NCBI GenBank assembly: GCA_033809415.1
Contig: JAPXLT010000065.1
Coordinates: 1-17,930, forward strand
DNA: 17,930 nucleotides
Direction of reading: 5' to 3'
Origin: JAQVUB01 sp033809415
GTDB lineage: Bacteria > Verrucomicrobiota > Lentisphaeria > Oligosphaerales > Oligosphaeraceae
Below the pieces are notes generated by a model. It did no database searches, was not told the DNA's origin, and worked only from the letters and a program-made list of their open reading frames with translations. The translations under genes were made by a program, and so were the position numbers. Shown in pieces: positions 1 through 8,247 of the stretch (positions are counted from its first letter, which is position 1; every line of letters begins with the position of its first letter).

Positions 1-35
1 GCTTAAAGGTCAGCAACTTGCGAATCTGGTTTTTG

Positions 36-82
36 AAAATCTTTCCCCAAAAAAGAAGAAGTTGGGGAGTAGCCCGAAAATT
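36..82 (+). repeat. Dispersed ~47-bp leader-like repeat, copy 1
   Basis: This stretch begins AAAATCTTTCCCC, continues A-rich, and ends GAGTAGCCCGAAAA. It resembles the reverse complement of two other segments, 17676-17723 and 16296-16343. Here it lies in sense orientation about 50 nt upstream of the likely start of the AraC-type gene. It can fold into a 6-bp hairpin, CCCCAA at 45-50 with TTGGGG at 62-67. Similarity to the other copies needs small gaps, so this copy is less certain than the other two. Confidence 0.5.
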
Positions 83-133
83 TTCTGTTTTTTGATGTTG
101 GCAGGATTGAGCAAGTGCCAATATATTGAGAGC

Positions 134-1000
134 ATGGTGAATTATAACTATTATAAGACCAATGAATATGCATTCCGCCCCGATCCCAGATTTCCTTTGC
201 GGGTGTCTGTCATGGATCCCCAGACGACTACTGTGTTCCACCGCCATGAATTCACCGAGTGCATCTTCATCACCGGTGGTGAAGGACTGCACCAAAGCGA
301 CAAAGAGAAGCCGGTGCCTATTAAACGAGGCGACATCCTGATCATTCCGCCAAATGGCATGCATGCTTATGTCGAGAGCGAAGGTCTCACCCTGATCAAT
401 TTGCTGTTCGATGCCGGCAGACTGCCTGCCGTCCTGATGGAACTCTATTCTCATCCCGCATATAAAGAACTCTTTATGCAGGATGTCTCCCGTTACCGCA
501 ACCGGAATTTTCCCTGCTTTACACCGCCAGAATCCGATTTCTCCGAACTTGAAGCCTTCGCCTACAGGATTGCGCAATATGGCGATAAGCGGGGCAACCA
601 TTGCTATAAACTCGGTCTCTTCATGGCTTTGCTCAGTCTCCTGTGCAATTCCCGGCAAGTCGAGACAAAGGGAATACCGGATGTGCCTCTGGATATTCCC
701 AAGCTAATCGATTTTCTTAAACAAAACTTCCAGCGCAAAATCTATCTGGATGACATGGCTTCCCTCGCAGCCATGTCCCGCAGCACCCTGCTCAGGCACT
801 TCCGAGCCGCCCTCGGAGTGACACCCATCGAATATCTACGCAATCTGCGATTGCAACATGCTGCCGAATTGCTCCTGAATACCAATCTCACTCCAACGGA
901 AATTTCTGAACAATCCGGCTTTCCCACCCTGGCTTACTTCTTCCGCGCTTTCAAATGTCACTACGGAGTTTCTCCATTGGCATACCGACATAAAGATTGA
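134..1000 (+). CDS. AraC-family transcriptional regulator with N-terminal cupin sensor
   Basis: This is a DNA-binding regulator of 288 aa from the chosen start. Residues about 25-95 form a cupin-type sensing domain, with HRHE at 36-39 and an RGDILIIPPNGMH stretch. Residues about 200-286 form the paired helix-turn-helix domain of the AraC/XylS family, including IYLDDMASLAAMSRSTLLRHF and the second-helix signature FPTLAYFFRAFKCHYGVSP. AraC proteins of this form usually sense a sugar or glycan product and control adjacent catabolic genes. Here the next genes on the same strand encode a pseudopilin and glycan-active proteins. The frame is open from 62 (TTG) and there is an ATG at 95, but both would add a non-cupin leader; ATG 134 follows a GAGAG stretch, although that sits very close to it. 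The family call is firm, the target genes are inferred. Confidence 0.9.
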   Translation: MVNYNYYKTNEYAFRPDPRFPLRVSVMDPQTTTVFHRHEFTECIFITGGEGLHQSDKEKPVPIKRGDILIIPPNGMHAYVESEGLTLINLLFDAGRLPAVLMELYSHPAYKELFMQDVSRYRNRNFPCFTPPESDFSELEAFAYRIAQYGDKRGNHCYKLGLFMALLSLLCNSRQVETKGIPDVPLDIPKLIDFLKQNFQRKIYLDDMASLAAMSRSTLLRHFRAALGVTPIEYLRNLRLQHAAELLLNTNLTPTEISEQSGFPTLAYFFRAFKCHYGVSPLAYRHKD

Positions 1001-1032
1001 AGAAATAAATCATAAAAAAGAAAAATAAGTCA

Positions 1033-1060
1033 TTGAAAGATACTTGTCTCCCAATATAGT
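1033..1060 (+). promoter_or_regulatory. Candidate sigma70-type promoter upstream of the pseudopilin gene
   Basis: TTGAAA at 1033-1038 and TATAGT at 1055-1060 are separated by 16 bp. Initiation would fall near 1067, giving a leader of roughly 70 nt before the ATG at 1136. It lies in the AT-rich gap after the AraC gene, so it could drive the pseudopilin and DUF4838 genes separately from the regulator. The call rests on consensus matching only; no clear AraC operator repeats were seen next to it. Confidence 0.35.
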
Positions 1061-1135
1061 AATTACGTATTCATCGAAAGCGTGTTGTCCCTTTCTTAAT
1101 GCCTGCCTTGCCATTTCAACCGGGAGACTAAAGTT

Positions 1136-1861
1136 ATGCAACAAAAAAGATTCACATTAATTGAATTGCTCGTCGTCATCGCCATCATCGCAATTCTGGC
1201 GAGTATACTCCTTCCTGCTTTGAACAAGGCTCGGGAAAAGGCTCAGCGGATGACTTGCGTGAACAATCTCAAGCAGATTGGCATGGCCAATGAATTGTAT
1301 ATCAGTGATTATAACGGCATGTCTTCTACACATCAGTTCGACTCGCAATGGCGCACCAGTTTCTATAGGGAGTATCTTGGCCGGAATCTTAAGGTCTTTA
1401 CCTGTCCGTCAATGCCGCGGCAGGTCGGAACGGGTTATGACAACCGCATCATTATCAAGAACGATGCGCCATACCGCTCTGATTATGCCTGCAACTACAC
1501 CCCATCGCTGACCCAGTACCAATATCAGGCGCCGGACTACAGCTTCAGCTATTTCTTCCATTATAGGCAGTGGCATTCGCTTCATGCAGCGGCAATGACG
1601 GTAGTCTTTGCCTGCATCCATGAGTGGCGGGAAAATTACATTCCTTCCGCAAATTATTTCAGGGTGATCTCAAAAGGCTTCCAGGTTGACAATAACCTCC
1701 TGCATTATTATCCACATAAAGATGTCGCACCAATGTTATATGCGGATGGCCATACCGAGTTGTTATCCAAAACAACTCTGATCCATTACGGCACGCATCA
1801 GCCGACAGTTGCATCCACGCCCAATCATATCAAGCTGTTCTGGCGGGGATATACCCGATAA
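1136..1861 (+). CDS. Pseudopilin (prepilin-type N-terminal domain, H-X9-DG C-terminal motif)
   Basis: A 241-aa protein whose N-terminus is MQQKR followed by the type IV prepilin motif FTLIELL (residues 6-12) and a hydrophobic helix to about residue 30, then ALNKAREKAQ. The residue before the predicted cleavage point is Arg, not the usual Gly; this is common in Lentisphaerota-style copies but atypical of classical PilD substrates. Near the C-terminus His194 is followed, after exactly nine residues, by Asp-Gly (204-205), the H-X9-DG motif of DUF1559-type pseudopilins. A GGGAGA stretch lies about 10 nt before the ATG. The gene sits between the regulator and a secreted DUF4838 gene. Such proteins are paralogous in Lentisphaerota and Planctomycetes and often neighbour glycan genes; their role (secretion pseudopilus or surface attachment) is not established. 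Confidence 0.9.
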   Translation: MQQKRFTLIELLVVIAIIAILASILLPALNKAREKAQRMTCVNNLKQIGMANELYISDYNGMSSTHQFDSQWRTSFYREYLGRNLKVFTCPSMPRQVGTGYDNRIIIKNDAPYRSDYACNYTPSLTQYQYQAPDYSFSYFFHYRQWHSLHAAAMTVVFACIHEWRENYIPSANYFRVISKGFQVDNNLLHYYPHKDVAPMLYADGHTELLSKTTLIHYGTHQPTVASTPNHIKLFWRGYTR

Positions 1862-1933
1862 TATGCATTTCCCTGAATGAGCGATAAGGTCTGGCGAAGA
1901 CCGCAAAACTACCCGGTTATGAGGATCAAAGCA

Positions 1934-4741
1934 ATGCTGAAAAGAACCGCGAAATCCCTGTTTCTGCTGATTACATGCCTGTCATGGGCGCCTGTGCAGA
2001 TGCTTGCTGAAGCTGCTACAGATCAAGGCATGATGCTGACGAAGGGGCAGAAAAATGTTTTCATCATCACGGCGGAAAATCCTTCTCCGACAGCGGCATA
2101 TGCCGCTGAGGAGCTAAGTGTCGCCCTGAAAAAAACTCTCGATATCGACGCTGCAATTTTTCCGGAGAGTCAGACGCCAGGTACCTCTTCTTTCCAATTT
2201 CTTGTAGGGCCACTGCAAAGGGCGCCCCTGCCTGAAGGTTTCAAATACGAAGCCTTCATCATGAAAAATCTGGATGCGACAACGCTTCAACTGGCAGGCG
2301 GTGACGATCTGCGTGATCCCTTGGCCATCCGTTTTTTGGCACGTACCGGCACCCTCTTTGCAGTCTACCGTTTTATGCGGGAACATCTCGGCATCCAGAT
2401 GCTGTGGCCGGGCGAGACCGGCATCGTCTATCCGGCAAGGGACTCCCTGAATCTGCCAGTTCTGGATTTCACCGATGCTCCCAAGCTTCCAATCCGCCAG
2501 GCATACTATGGTCACGGCAACCGTTACTCCAAAGATTCTGTTCGTGCAGCGGTGAGGTGGGGGCGTTTCAACGGCATGGGCTGTTCGAAGCTTGGACTCT
2601 TCACGCATGCATCCGCAGCAGCAATCGGCACAGAACTTTTCGCTTCACACCCCGAATATTATGCGCTAGTCAACGGGCAGCGTCAGAAACCCACTGCAAG
2701 GACAGCGCGCTGGAAACTCTGCCATTCAAACCCGGATTTGCCCGGACTCTTCGCAGACTGGGGAATGAAACACAAGGACTATCAGGATTATTTCCCGGTC
2801 TGCGCAAATGATGGCTATGGTTGGTGCGAGTGCCTCGAGTGCCGCAAGCTGGATGCCGGTCAGGTCTCACGCTTTACGAACTTGGGTGAAGAACTTTGTG
2901 TTTCGGGGCGCATGTTCACACTGGCAAACCGGACAGCGGCCGAACTCCGGCGTAGAAACTCGGCGAAAGAAGTGGCCATTTATGCGTACAGTTTCTACAT
3001 CGACCCACCGGTATCGATCCCGCGCCTTGATGATAAAGTCCTGCTTGCGATATGCAAAGGAATTTCCTGGAATTTGGTGCCTGCCGACGCTGCAAAATTT
3101 GATGAGCTGATGCAATTGTGGAGTAAAAAAACAGCAACTATGCTGCTGAGGGACTACCCTGGCAATGGCCGCGGCATGGTACCGTTCCCTTACCCGAAGC
3201 TGGTGGATCACACCATTAAAAAACTGTATCGGCAATTTGAAAACTTCCAAGGGATGTCATGTTGCGGAGATGACAGCCGTTCATATGCATTGTGGGGAGC
3301 AACACAATTCGTCTGGGCAAGATTGTCGTGGAACCCCGAAGAACCCCTGGAAGGTTTGCTTGATGAATACTACCGGAGCGGCTGGCCGGCTTCACATAAA
3401 AACATCCGGGAATACTTCGAGTATTTTGAGAATCGCGCTGCAGAAGTCAGAAGCGTCGGCGGCAACCAGTTCCCTAACAACCTCATTTCATCGCTGAAGA
3501 TTATGTCACCGGAGGCAATCGCTGCCGGGCGGCGCTTCCTCGATCAAGCAGCCGAAAATGCCCTCGGCAATGCCGATGAACTCGCACGCATCGAGTTTCT
3601 GAGAATTGCCCTCGAGGCTGCCATTGTTGATTGTGAATATCACACTGCGCTAATCAACGCAGGAGCCATTGTCGGCATCAAAGGAGCTGCTCACAAAGGC
3701 GACCGGAAAGCTCTTCTCAAGCAAACGATGGAAACAATCGAACGCCGCAATGCCTTCATGGAAAAACACCGTTTCCATCAAGGGATTCCATCGGAGCCCT
3801 TCGATAAAATCCCGGCAAGCCTGGGGTGGCAAAACAGCGCACGAATTCTCTACGAGCAAAGCTTGCATCAAAAGCCTTCCGCTCAAATTTCGCTCTTGGA
3901 AGGATGGCGTTTTAGCATTGACAAGCCGGGGTTGATGGAGCATTTTGCAAAGAGGGATTTCGATGATTCACAATGGCAGGGTATCACTACCGGGGATTGT
4001 TGGGAAAAACAGGGCTTCGGCGCTGACAAATACCCGGAAACCAACGGCTACAACGGCTGGGGTTTTTATCGTCGTTTTATCACTGTCCCGAAGGATTGGA
4101 CACACGGGCGCATCATTCTGTGCCTTGGCGCGGTCGATGAAAGCTACCGGGTCTTCTTTGACGGAGAACTGATTGCCGAATTCACCTATTCCAAGGAGGA
4201 ACCCCACGCCTGGATGACCGAACGGCGCTTCGATCTCACTGAGCGGATAACGAACGGCAGGCATCTAATTGCGGTTGCGGTGCATGATTCAAGCGGCAAC
4301 GGAGGCATTTGGCGGCCGGCTTTCCTATGTTTGGAAAGAAACAACTTGCTGACCGAGGACTTCCTTGCAAATGTCGTCAATGCGACAAGGGACGGAGACT
4401 CCCTGGTCCGCACCGCCGGGAAAAGCACCATCCGCTTTAACGGGCTGCTGCAATGGTGTTCCCCGGGGACTTATCTAGTCTCCTTCCGTTTCACTCCGCA
4501 TAATGTGCCGATTGACAGCGCGGGGCTGGTTCGCTTGCAGGTTAACACCAAGGATCAAGGAAAGTGGCAGCAAGTCAGCGTTGCTGCGACCGGGCAGAAT
4601 GAACTGCGCACAGGAAAGTCCCATGACCTACAGATGACTGTCACCATACCCGAGGGCAAGGTCGGTCTCAATGCAATCATACAGGCAAGTCTTGAACGCA
4701 TGGATGTCGAACAGCTGGAAATCGTCGAATTGAACCCATAA
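1934..4741 (+). CDS. Secreted DUF4838 protein with C-terminal jelly-roll domain
   Basis: This is a 935-aa protein from the chosen start. ATG 1934 is preceded by GAGG at 9 nt and opens a classical Sec signal peptide (MLKRTAKS, hydrophobic LFLLITCL, probable cleavage near ALA/AEA-type residues about 27). In-frame ATGs at 1919 and 1877 lack an obvious ribosome site. Residues about 30-170 look like the GH67-type N-terminal domain (PSPTAAYAAEEL, FMREHLGIQMLWPGE). Residues about 184-480 match DUF4838, with the knuckle DGYGWCECLECRK (Cys298, 300, 303). Residues about 654-800 resemble a galactose-binding or GH2 sugar-binding fold (WGFYRRFITVP, HLIAVAVHDSSGNGGIW), followed by a further beta-rich domain of about 130 aa. 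DUF4838 proteins occur in polysaccharide loci, but I know of no proven reaction; hydrolase or binding protein are both possible. Confidence 0.82.
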   Translation: MLKRTAKSLFLLITCLSWAPVQMLAEAATDQGMMLTKGQKNVFIITAENPSPTAAYAAEELSVALKKTLDIDAAIFPESQTPGTSSFQFLVGPLQRAPLPEGFKYEAFIMKNLDATTLQLAGGDDLRDPLAIRFLARTGTLFAVYRFMREHLGIQMLWPGETGIVYPARDSLNLPVLDFTDAPKLPIRQAYYGHGNRYSKDSVRAAVRWGRFNGMGCSKLGLFTHASAAAIGTELFASHPEYYALVNGQRQKPTARTARWKLCHSNPDLPGLFADWGMKHKDYQDYFPVCANDGYGWCECLECRKLDAGQVSRFTNLGEELCVSGRMFTLANRTAAELRRRNSAKEVAIYAYSFYIDPPVSIPRLDDKVLLAICKGISWNLVPADAAKFDELMQLWSKKTATMLLRDYPGNGRGMVPFPYPKLVDHTIKKLYRQFENFQGMSCCGDDSRSYALWGATQFVWARLSWNPEEPLEGLLDEYYRSGWPASHKNIREYFEYFENRAAEVRSVGGNQFPNNLISSLKIMSPEAIAAGRRFLDQAAENALGNADELARIEFLRIALEAAIVDCEYHTALINAGAIVGIKGAAHKGDRKALLKQTMETIERRNAFMEKHRFHQGIPSEPFDKIPASLGWQNSARILYEQSLHQKPSAQISLLEGWRFSIDKPGLMEHFAKRDFDDSQWQGITTGDCWEKQGFGADKYPETNGYNGWGFYRRFITVPKDWTHGRIILCLGAVDESYRVFFDGELIAEFTYSKEEPHAWMTERRFDLTERITNGRHLIAVAVHDSSGNGGIWRPAFLCLERNNLLTEDFLANVVNATRDGDSLVRTAGKSTIRFNGLLQWCSPGTYLVSFRFTPHNVPIDSAGLVRLQVNTKDQGKWQQVSVAATGQNELRTGKSHDLQMTVTIPEGKVGLNAIIQASLERMDVEQLEIVELNP

Positions 4742-4764
4742 GCAATATAACCGGAAAGGTCGCC

Positions 4765-4826
4765 AAAAAGGTTTCGGGCGATCAACCCGTGCCAAGTCTT
4801 TTCGTGTTTTTTCGTTTTTAAAAAAT
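4765..4826 (+). repeat. Dispersed repeat R1, partial copy with terminator-like hairpin
   Basis: It begins 24 nt after the DUF4838 stop codon and matches the 3' part of the repeat at 16571-16690: AAAAAGGTT, a hairpin, GCCAAG, and a TTTTCGTG-rich tail. The hairpin here pairs CGGG with CCCG around 4775-4789 and is followed by T-rich sequence, so it could act as a weak terminator for the upstream gene. Compared with the copy at 16640-16655, a T-A pair is replaced by C-G. Confidence 0.6.
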
Positions 4827-4847
4827 GAAAGGTGATTACATCTTCAG

Positions 4848-5134
4848 CTGGACAATGGTACTCAACGCGCAAAGGAATTATTTTTGGCCTCGCATATCGA
4901 AGCATGCCGTGAGCTGGCTCTCTCGATCCTGACACCTTCACAGGAACAGCTGAAACATGGACTCGAACTGCACCGGGATGCACTCGTCTGGGACGCACTG
5001 TTGTTGCGGAAATGAACCGGGTCGGCATCATCCCTGACGTGGCGCACTCCAGACTGCGCACGAGTCTGGAGGTAGCCCAGTGCTCGAAAAAGCCAGTTGT
5101 CGCCAGCCACATTTTTATCGCGGAACCGGGATGA
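4848..5134 (+). pseudogene. Remnant of a membrane dipeptidase (peptidase M19) gene
   Basis: Two frames carry recognisable pieces. Positions 4848-5012 encode QRAKELFLASHIEACREL and, further on, SQEQLKHGLELHRDALVWDA, the N-terminal style of M19 dipeptidases in Planctomycetes and Lentisphaerota. Positions about 5003-5131, in another frame, encode VVAEMNRVGIIPDVAHS, then RLRTSLEVAQCSKKPVVASH, which is the zinc-site block of M19 with both histidines (AHS and ASH). An intact member is about 300-400 aa, so the centre, including the first metal site, has been lost at the junction near 5000. The frame then ends at a TGA at 5132. The remnant sits between a DUF4838 gene and a secreted unknown. It is not expected to make an active enzyme. 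Recognition is by motif memory, without an alignment. Confidence 0.72.
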
Positions 5135-5164
5135 TCGACTCTTTCCTCGATCATATCTTTTTAG
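5131..5164 (+). terminator. Candidate hairpin-plus-T-run terminator
   Basis: ATGATCGA at 5131-5138 pairs perfectly with TCGATCAT at 5147-5154 around an 8-nt loop, and ATCTTTTTAG follows. The stem is AT-rich and short, so termination strength is doubtful. It lies at the end of the dipeptidase remnant and 30 nt before the next start codon. Confidence 0.3.
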
Positions 5165-5193
5165 CCATTCAACAAAAAAGAGAGAAGAGGCGC

Positions 5194-6030
5194 ATGAGTA
5201 AAAACAAGTTGTATGTTGATTTGAAGGACGCTGCTCCATCAGCCGCAGTTATCCCGGGCAAGACGTTTCTTGCATATCTGGCAATCATTATTTTGGGGGC
5301 GGGGCATTGCCTGGGGAAGGAAATCCCCCTGTGCAGGATCATTGATTGGACGCCGCTGCATGGGATGGTTCAAAAGGAAGGACAAACGCTCCATGTAGTT
5401 GGCCGCAGGACATTGTTTTCCGAACAATTGTTTCCCTATGAAAGCGGTCGCTCTTATCGGATCATGGGGGACTTCAAAGCAGTTCCGGGAAGTGCCGACA
5501 ATTTTATGCGGATTGGAATTCAGCCTTTTGACGCAGAAAAAAATCCTTTGAGCTATCATTTTGTCAATCCTCTGTCCGGCAGTGACACCGTGTTGCTGGC
5601 AGAGGTTAGGGAGCAAGACGCATCCATTCTGGTCGAGGATGCGTCCAAATGGCGGGTTGACAAGAGTGACGTCTTTGCCTTTCATACGCATCCGGACGGG
5701 CGGGACCTGCCCAACCGGAATATTATCCGCCAAGCTCCAGTTGCAATTAAACAACTGGACATCGGCTGGCAGGTGACCTTTGCCCATCCTCTCGGGATTG
5801 CTCTCGACAAGGGGGTTGGCGTCCGCATGCACCGTACCGGGAGTGCGTATTATTATGCTGCCTACGGCTCCACCATTCAAGGGCTTCACGATCCGGGCTG
5901 GCCGCAAAAGTTCAGTGAGTTGGGAATACGTTTTTTTCGCATTATCATCATTGCTAATGACCAACTGCTCAAATCCGGGCAAATGCGTCCTGTATTGGAA
6001 ATGAATAAAGTCAGATTGGAGATCAAATGA
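5194..6030 (+). CDS. Secreted protein of unknown family, coupled to a DUF4838 gene
   Basis: I do not recognise the family. From ATG 5194, preceded by GAGAAGAGG, the protein has 278 aa. An earlier in-frame start at 5080 would read through the dipeptidase remnant and a hairpin and is unlikely. Residues about 24-40 (TFLAYLAIIILGAGHCL) are a hydrophobic export signal with an unusually long N-region; Cys39 is in a poor lipobox because His precedes it. The remainder is beta-rich and soluble, with YESGRSYRIMGDFKAVPG, then a central block containing ILVEDASKW, and VRMHRTGSAYYYAAYG. This pattern suggests a carbohydrate-binding-like sandwich, which is inference. The stop codon overlaps the next start (ATGA, 6027-6030), implying translational coupling and a shared function with the DUF4838 protein. 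Confidence 0.75.
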   Translation: MSKNKLYVDLKDAAPSAAVIPGKTFLAYLAIIILGAGHCLGKEIPLCRIIDWTPLHGMVQKEGQTLHVVGRRTLFSEQLFPYESGRSYRIMGDFKAVPGSADNFMRIGIQPFDAEKNPLSYHFVNPLSGSDTVLLAEVREQDASILVEDASKWRVDKSDVFAFHTHPDGRDLPNRNIIRQAPVAIKQLDIGWQVTFAHPLGIALDKGVGVRMHRTGSAYYYAAYGSTIQGLHDPGWPQKFSELGIRFFRIIIIANDQLLKSGQMRPVLEMNKVRLEIK

Positions 6031-8195
6031 AAATCATTGTGAAACGGTTTTGCCAGTTGTTTTTCCTGTCTTCGCTGTTCCTGCTTGCCGAAGATTTCAT
6101 CGTTGTTAAAAATGGGGAGGCAATAGCAGGAATTGAAGCGGGAAGCGACCTACCCGCCTGTCGTAATGCCGTGCAACTGATTGCCAAATATGTGCAGTTA
6201 AGCACCGGAGCAAAGTTGCAGGAGCGCAGCCAGGGTTCGCGTGTTGTGCTTAAAATCGAGCATGGCGACTTGGATATCGAAGGATTCCGTGTGCGCTTCC
6301 TTCCTGAACAGATTATGGAAATCACCGGGGGAGGCAGCAATGGAATCCATTTTGCTGCCCTTGATTTTTGTGAACGTTACCTGGGAGTTCGCTTCTTGTT
6401 TCCTGGTGAACTTGGCGAATATATTCCCAAGCTGGAATCGTTGATGATTGAAAAGAAGGATTTCACGGATGCCCCGAAGTTTCTCACCCGGTATCTGACC
6501 TCCGCCAATCCGCATGTGAGCCGTCGCCTGTATCAGGACTGGACTCCTTTTCTCCGCGGAGTACGTCCTTACCGTCTGGTGACGGGACATGCTTTGCCCT
6601 ACATGTTTTCTGTAAAGAAATATGCGCAAAGCAATCCGGAATTTTATCCAATCATCAATGGAAAGCGATATATTCCGCCACCGAATGTGAATGTTCATTG
6701 GCAGCCCTGCATGAGCAATCCGGATGTGATCAATGAAGCGGTAAAAATCATTTGTGATGCTTTTGCGGAGGACCCGGAGAAACGCGCCTGGAGTTTGGGG
6801 ATGACCGACGGCGACGGCTTCTGCGAGTGTGACAATTGCCGGAAATACTGGCCGAATCCGGAGCGCAACAACCGTTTCGGCTCGTCCGATCGATCACTGT
6901 ATTATCTGACCTTCTGCAATGCGGTCGCAGCCCGGGTGGCGGAAAAATATCCGGATGCCGTACTGGCCTTTTTTGCCTATGGTCACTCGAGTGATGCTCC
7001 GGAGAATATCACCGTGCATCCAAACCTGGTTCCGGTTATAACCTATGACCGTCACAACTGGATTGATCCGGAGCGCAAAGCGCTGGATTTGCAACGTCAT
7101 GATCAATGGGCAGCCATTGGCACCCGAAATTTCTGCTGGTATGACTATTTCTATAGTTCGCGATACCTGCTGCCGCGCATATACTGTCATCTGATAGCGG
7201 ATATCCTGCGTACCGGATATGCCCGTGGGGTAAGGCATTTTGTCGCGGAGTATTTCCCCTTGGGGATAGCTGGTAACTCCCCATTTGGAAGGACTTGGGA
7301 TGATGGCCCGATGGCCTACATGGCCTACAAGCTGCTGTGGAATCCGGAGCAGGATGAAAACAAGGTGCTTGATGAATGGTATCGGGCCGCAGTTGGGGAT
7401 GAAGCCGCACCCTTCTTGCGGAATTATTTTGAATTGATCGAGAAATTCTGGACACAGGAAGCGCAGAAGAGCGCCTGGTTTGCACGCTGTGCACGCACCT
7501 ACCTGGTTTGGACCTGGCATGATTACCTCGATGCCTTTGATCCTGACATCTTAAAGCACTGCGAGGAAAACCTAAACCGGGCCTGTGAACTGGCAGTCCA
7601 CAAGGAAAGAGCGGAATATTTCCGAAAAAACTTTTTGGAAAGAAAGAATTTGATCGAGTTCTGGTTTCATAATCAGGCGGTCAAGGATTACGATTCATCG
7701 GCTTTCACCAAGGATTTTTTGACCGATGACTTCAACCAGGGCAATGACGGCTGGAACATCTGGAAATATCGAGTCGAAGCGGCAGTAGGGGTATATGACA
7801 CGAAAGGGGGAAAAGATGATTCCGGGGCTTTATGTCTGGATTTCAGCAAAGAACCCAAATCAAGCAACAGTACCATAGGCTTTGAAAAATCGTTTGCGGT
7901 GAAACCCGGGCAGGCGTTTGAAGTGTCGGTATGGTTCCGCAATGAAGATACGGAAAGCAGCGCACTGCCTTATCTTGCCATTGAATGGCTGGATGCTGAG
8001 GGAAAGGAAGCCCTGCAAGACAGCAGTGTTTATTACCGTGATACCCACGGCAACAGCAGCCGTGAATGGAGCAGCCTGGTCTGCAAGGTCGCAGCCCCGA
8101 ATCTGCCCTGTCGGATGCTGGTGCGTCTGCTGGCCTGCCGCAGCCATCAGGGAAGGGTGTTTTTTGACGATCTGGTGATTAAGGCAGACCAATGA
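6027..8195 (+). CDS. Secreted DUF4838 protein with C-terminal CBM-like domain
   Basis: A 722-aa protein with a short signal peptide (MKIIVKRF then LFFLSSLFLLAE). Residues about 22-150 resemble the GH67-type N-terminal domain, ending in CERYLGVRFLFPGELGEY. Residues about 155-480 match DUF4838, with MTDGDGFCECDNCRKYW (Cys266, 268, 271), FFAYGHSS, and the aromatic run FCWYDYFY. Residues about 564-722 form a separate beta-sandwich like CBM4/9 (DDFNQGNDGW, FEVSVWFRNED, GRVFFDDLVIK). GGAG lies 5 nt before the ATG, which overlaps the preceding stop codon. It differs from the first DUF4838 protein of the window in its C-terminal module, so the two probably recognise different parts of one substrate. 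A reaction is not known to me. Confidence 0.85.
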   Translation: MKIIVKRFCQLFFLSSLFLLAEDFIVVKNGEAIAGIEAGSDLPACRNAVQLIAKYVQLSTGAKLQERSQGSRVVLKIEHGDLDIEGFRVRFLPEQIMEITGGGSNGIHFAALDFCERYLGVRFLFPGELGEYIPKLESLMIEKKDFTDAPKFLTRYLTSANPHVSRRLYQDWTPFLRGVRPYRLVTGHALPYMFSVKKYAQSNPEFYPIINGKRYIPPPNVNVHWQPCMSNPDVINEAVKIICDAFAEDPEKRAWSLGMTDGDGFCECDNCRKYWPNPERNNRFGSSDRSLYYLTFCNAVAARVAEKYPDAVLAFFAYGHSSDAPENITVHPNLVPVITYDRHNWIDPERKALDLQRHDQWAAIGTRNFCWYDYFYSSRYLLPRIYCHLIADILRTGYARGVRHFVAEYFPLGIAGNSPFGRTWDDGPMAYMAYKLLWNPEQDENKVLDEWYRAAVGDEAAPFLRNYFELIEKFWTQEAQKSAWFARCARTYLVWTWHDYLDAFDPDILKHCEENLNRACELAVHKERAEYFRKNFLERKNLIEFWFHNQAVKDYDSSAFTKDFLTDDFNQGNDGWNIWKYRVEAAVGVYDTKGGKDDSGALCLDFSKEPKSSNSTIGFEKSFAVKPGQAFEVSVWFRNEDTESSALPYLAIEWLDAEGKEALQDSSVYYRDTHGNSSREWSSLVCKVAAPNLPCRMLVRLLACRSHQGRVFFDDLVIKADQ

Positions 8196-8247
8196 TGATG
8201 TATAAACTTTAATTCTTAACAAGCCCTTTCAAGGACATGGAGTATTT

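Noticed and set aside
62..133. TTG or ATG starts upstream of the AraC-type gene
   Set aside because: The added residues look like a chance leader and overlap the dispersed repeat at 36-82; the cupin domain fits the start at 134.
5080..5193. Upstream start for the unknown secreted protein
   Set aside because: The extension reads the dipeptidase remnant out of frame and through a hairpin; ATG 5194 has a good ribosome site.
4555..5239. Minus-strand open frames of 199 and 125 aa over the DUF4838 end and the remnant
   Set aside because: They are antisense to a firm gene and to the M19 remnant and contain no recognisable motif.
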